From Mesostigma viride (Eukaryota > Streptophyta > Mesostigmatophyceae > Mesostigmatales > Mesostigmataceae): 64,000 bases of DNA. The stretch covers positions 5,345,368-5,409,367 of the forward strand of contig RPFO01000065.1 in assembly GCA_009746045.1 (NCBI GenBank), in the 5' to 3' direction. A model generated the notes under the pieces. The model did not search any database and had not been told where the DNA came from. It saw only the letters and a list, made by a program, of their open reading frames with translations. The translations under genes were made by a program, and so were the position numbers. This document shows, one piece after another, positions 62,622 to 64,000 of the stretch (positions within the stretch are counted from its first letter, which is position 1; each line of letters begins with the position of its first letter).

Positions 62622-62943
62622 AAGTGAGTGAGTGAGTGAGTGAGTGAGTGAGTGAGTGAGTGAGTGAGTGAGTGAGTGAGTGAGTGAGTGAGTGAGTGAG
62701 TGAGTGAGTGAGTGAGTGAGTGAGTGAGTGAGTGAGTGAGTGAGTGAGTGAGTGAGTGAGTGAGTGAGTGAGTGAGTGAGTGAGTGAGTGAGTGAGTGAG
62801 TGAGTGAGTGAGTGAGTGAGTGAGTGAGTGAGTGAGTGAGTGAGTGAGTGAGTGAGTGAGTGAGTGAGTGAGTGAGTGAGTGAGTGAGTGAGTGAGTGAG
62901 TGAGTGAGTGAGTGAGTGAGTGAGTGAGTGAGTGAGTGAGTGA
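62622..62943 (+). repeat. (GTGA)n array, ~80 copies
   Basis: An uninterrupted tetranucleotide array of about 320 bp. Read on the minus strand it gives SLTH-type repeats in all frames. Confidence 0.95.
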
Positions 62944-62956
62944 GCGAGCGAGCAGG

Positions 62957-63035
62957 AGTGGGTGGGTGGGTGGGTGGGTGGGTGGGTGGGTGGGTGGGTG
63001 GGTGGGTGGGTGGGTGGGTGGGTGGGTGGGTGGGT
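62957..63035 (+). repeat. (GGGT)n array, ~19 copies
   Basis: It is bordered on both sides by short GAGC repeats. This sequence can form G-quadruplexes on the + strand. Confidence 0.95.
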
Positions 63036-63054
63036 GAGTGAGCGAGCGAGCTTT

Positions 63055-63885
63055 TGAGGGAGGGAGGGAGGGAGGGAGGGAGGGAGGGAGGGAGGGAGGG
63101 AGGGAGGGAGGGAGGGAGGGAGGGAGGAGAGGGGGAGGGAGGGAGGAGGAGGGAGGGAGGGAGGGAGGGAGGGAGGGAGGGAGGGAGGGAGGGAGGGAGG
63201 GAGGGAGGGAGGAGGGAGGGAGGGAGGGAGGGAGGGAGGGAGGGAGGGAGGAGGAGGGAGGGAGGGAGGGAGGGAGGGAGGGAGGGAGGGAGGGAGGGAG
63301 GGAGGGAGGGAGGGAGGGAGGGAGGGAGGGAGGGAGGGAGGAGAGGAGGGAGGAGGGAGGGAGGGAGGGAGGAGGGAGGAGGAGGGAGGGAGGGAGGGAG
63401 GAGGGAGGGAGGGAGGGAGGGAGGGAGGGAGGGAGGGAGGGAGGGAGGGAGGGAGGAGGGAGGGAGGGAGGGAGGGAGGGAGGGAGGAGGGAGGGAGGGA
63501 GGGAGGGAGGGAGGGAGGGAGGGAGGAGGAGGGAGGGAGGGAGGGAGGGAGGGAGGGAGGGAGGGAGGGAGGGAGGGAGGGAGGGAGGGAGGAGGAGGGA
63601 GGGAGGGAGGGAGGGAGGGAGGGAGGGAGGGAGGGAGGGAGGGAGGAGGGAGGGAGGGAGGGAGGGAGGGAGGGAGGGAGGGAGGGAGGGAGGGAGGGAG
63701 GGAGGAGGGAGGGAGGGAGGGAGGGAGGGAGGGAGGGAGGAGGGAGGGAGGGAGGGAGGGAGGGAGGGAGGGAGGGAGGAGGGAGGGAGGAGGGAGGGAG
63801 GGAGGGAGGGAGGGAGGGAGGGAGGGAGGGAGGAGGAGGGAGGGAGGGAGGGAGGGAGGGAGGGAGGAAGGGAGGGAGGGAGGGT
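63055..63885 (+). repeat. (GGGA)n array with GGA interruptions
   Basis: About 830 bp of GGGA repeats broken at irregular intervals by GGA units. All frames on both strands are open for this reason. The last ~115 bases of the window (63,886-64,000) return to unique sequence. Confidence 0.95.
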
Positions 63886-64000
63886 AGGTCACTCACAGCA
63901 GTTTATTCCCACCCCAGCAGGGCCCCTCCCTCACATCCGGCTGCAAATTCTGCTTGATATCGCTTGTCTCTAGAATAAGCCGGACAGCCCTGATGCGAGC

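Noticed and set aside
62504-63973. Frames rich in SLTH, PPSL or GGRE repeats
   Set aside because: Tetranucleotide arrays leave every frame open; there is no other coding evidence.

Overview
The window is nuclear DNA of a eukaryote, most likely a green alga. It is GC-rich and has spliceosomal GT..AG introns. It carries a secreted multidomain gene ending in a plant-type root-cap/VWD-like domain, many non-LTR retrotransposon remnants, DDE-type and HUH-type transposon genes, and very long micro- and minisatellites. The species cannot be named from the sequence; a prasinophyte or charophyte-like alga is only a guess.

Region 1 (1-19,700, + strand) is one gene, open at its 5' end. I could place 17 exons that join into a single open frame of about 1,383 codons ending at 19,687. 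Three large exons encode copies of a ~210-residue tryptophan/aspartate-rich domain. They alternate with short Cys-rich exons, and then five long and four short Cys-rich exons alternate. All of these are phase 1-1 cassettes. Three final exons encode the root-cap-like C-terminus. The introns hold a minisatellite, a MITE-like repeat and a (CT)n tract.

Region 2 (19,700-33,460) is a retrotransposon graveyard. It holds nested LINE copies with visible target-site duplications, an element carrying only ORF1, and SINE-like units sharing LINE 3' hairpins. A ~174-bp satellite, a 120-bp tandem repeat, a small minus-strand gene and a broken gene with a Tudor-like domain follow.

Region 3 (33,460-50,448, - strand) is a large unrecognised 12-exon gene for a charged, Lys/Glu/Ser-rich protein. 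A 5.67-kb element with perfect 38-bp terminal inverted repeats and TA duplications interrupts one of its exons (35,755-41,423), and removing the element restores the frame. The element encodes a C2H2 zinc-finger plus HUH (Rep-like) nuclease protein and, overlapping it by ATGA, a small coiled-coil protein. Hairpins lie on both sides of this pair.

Region 4 (50,448-64,000) has tandem arrays (58, 30 and ~37 bp), then a + strand DDE-transposase-like gene (57,855-61,229, possibly starting at 54,786) with one frameshift, then more ~174-bp satellite and three consecutive tetranucleotide arrays. The large minus-strand gene and the transposase gene are divergent and share a ~22-bp palindrome (core CTGCAG) in their introns, seen only between 42.2 and 60.5 kb. 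Each gene also has, in an intron, a ~2-kb non-autonomous retroelement with split direct repeats, as in PAT/Kangaroo/TOC1-type tyrosine-recombinase elements.
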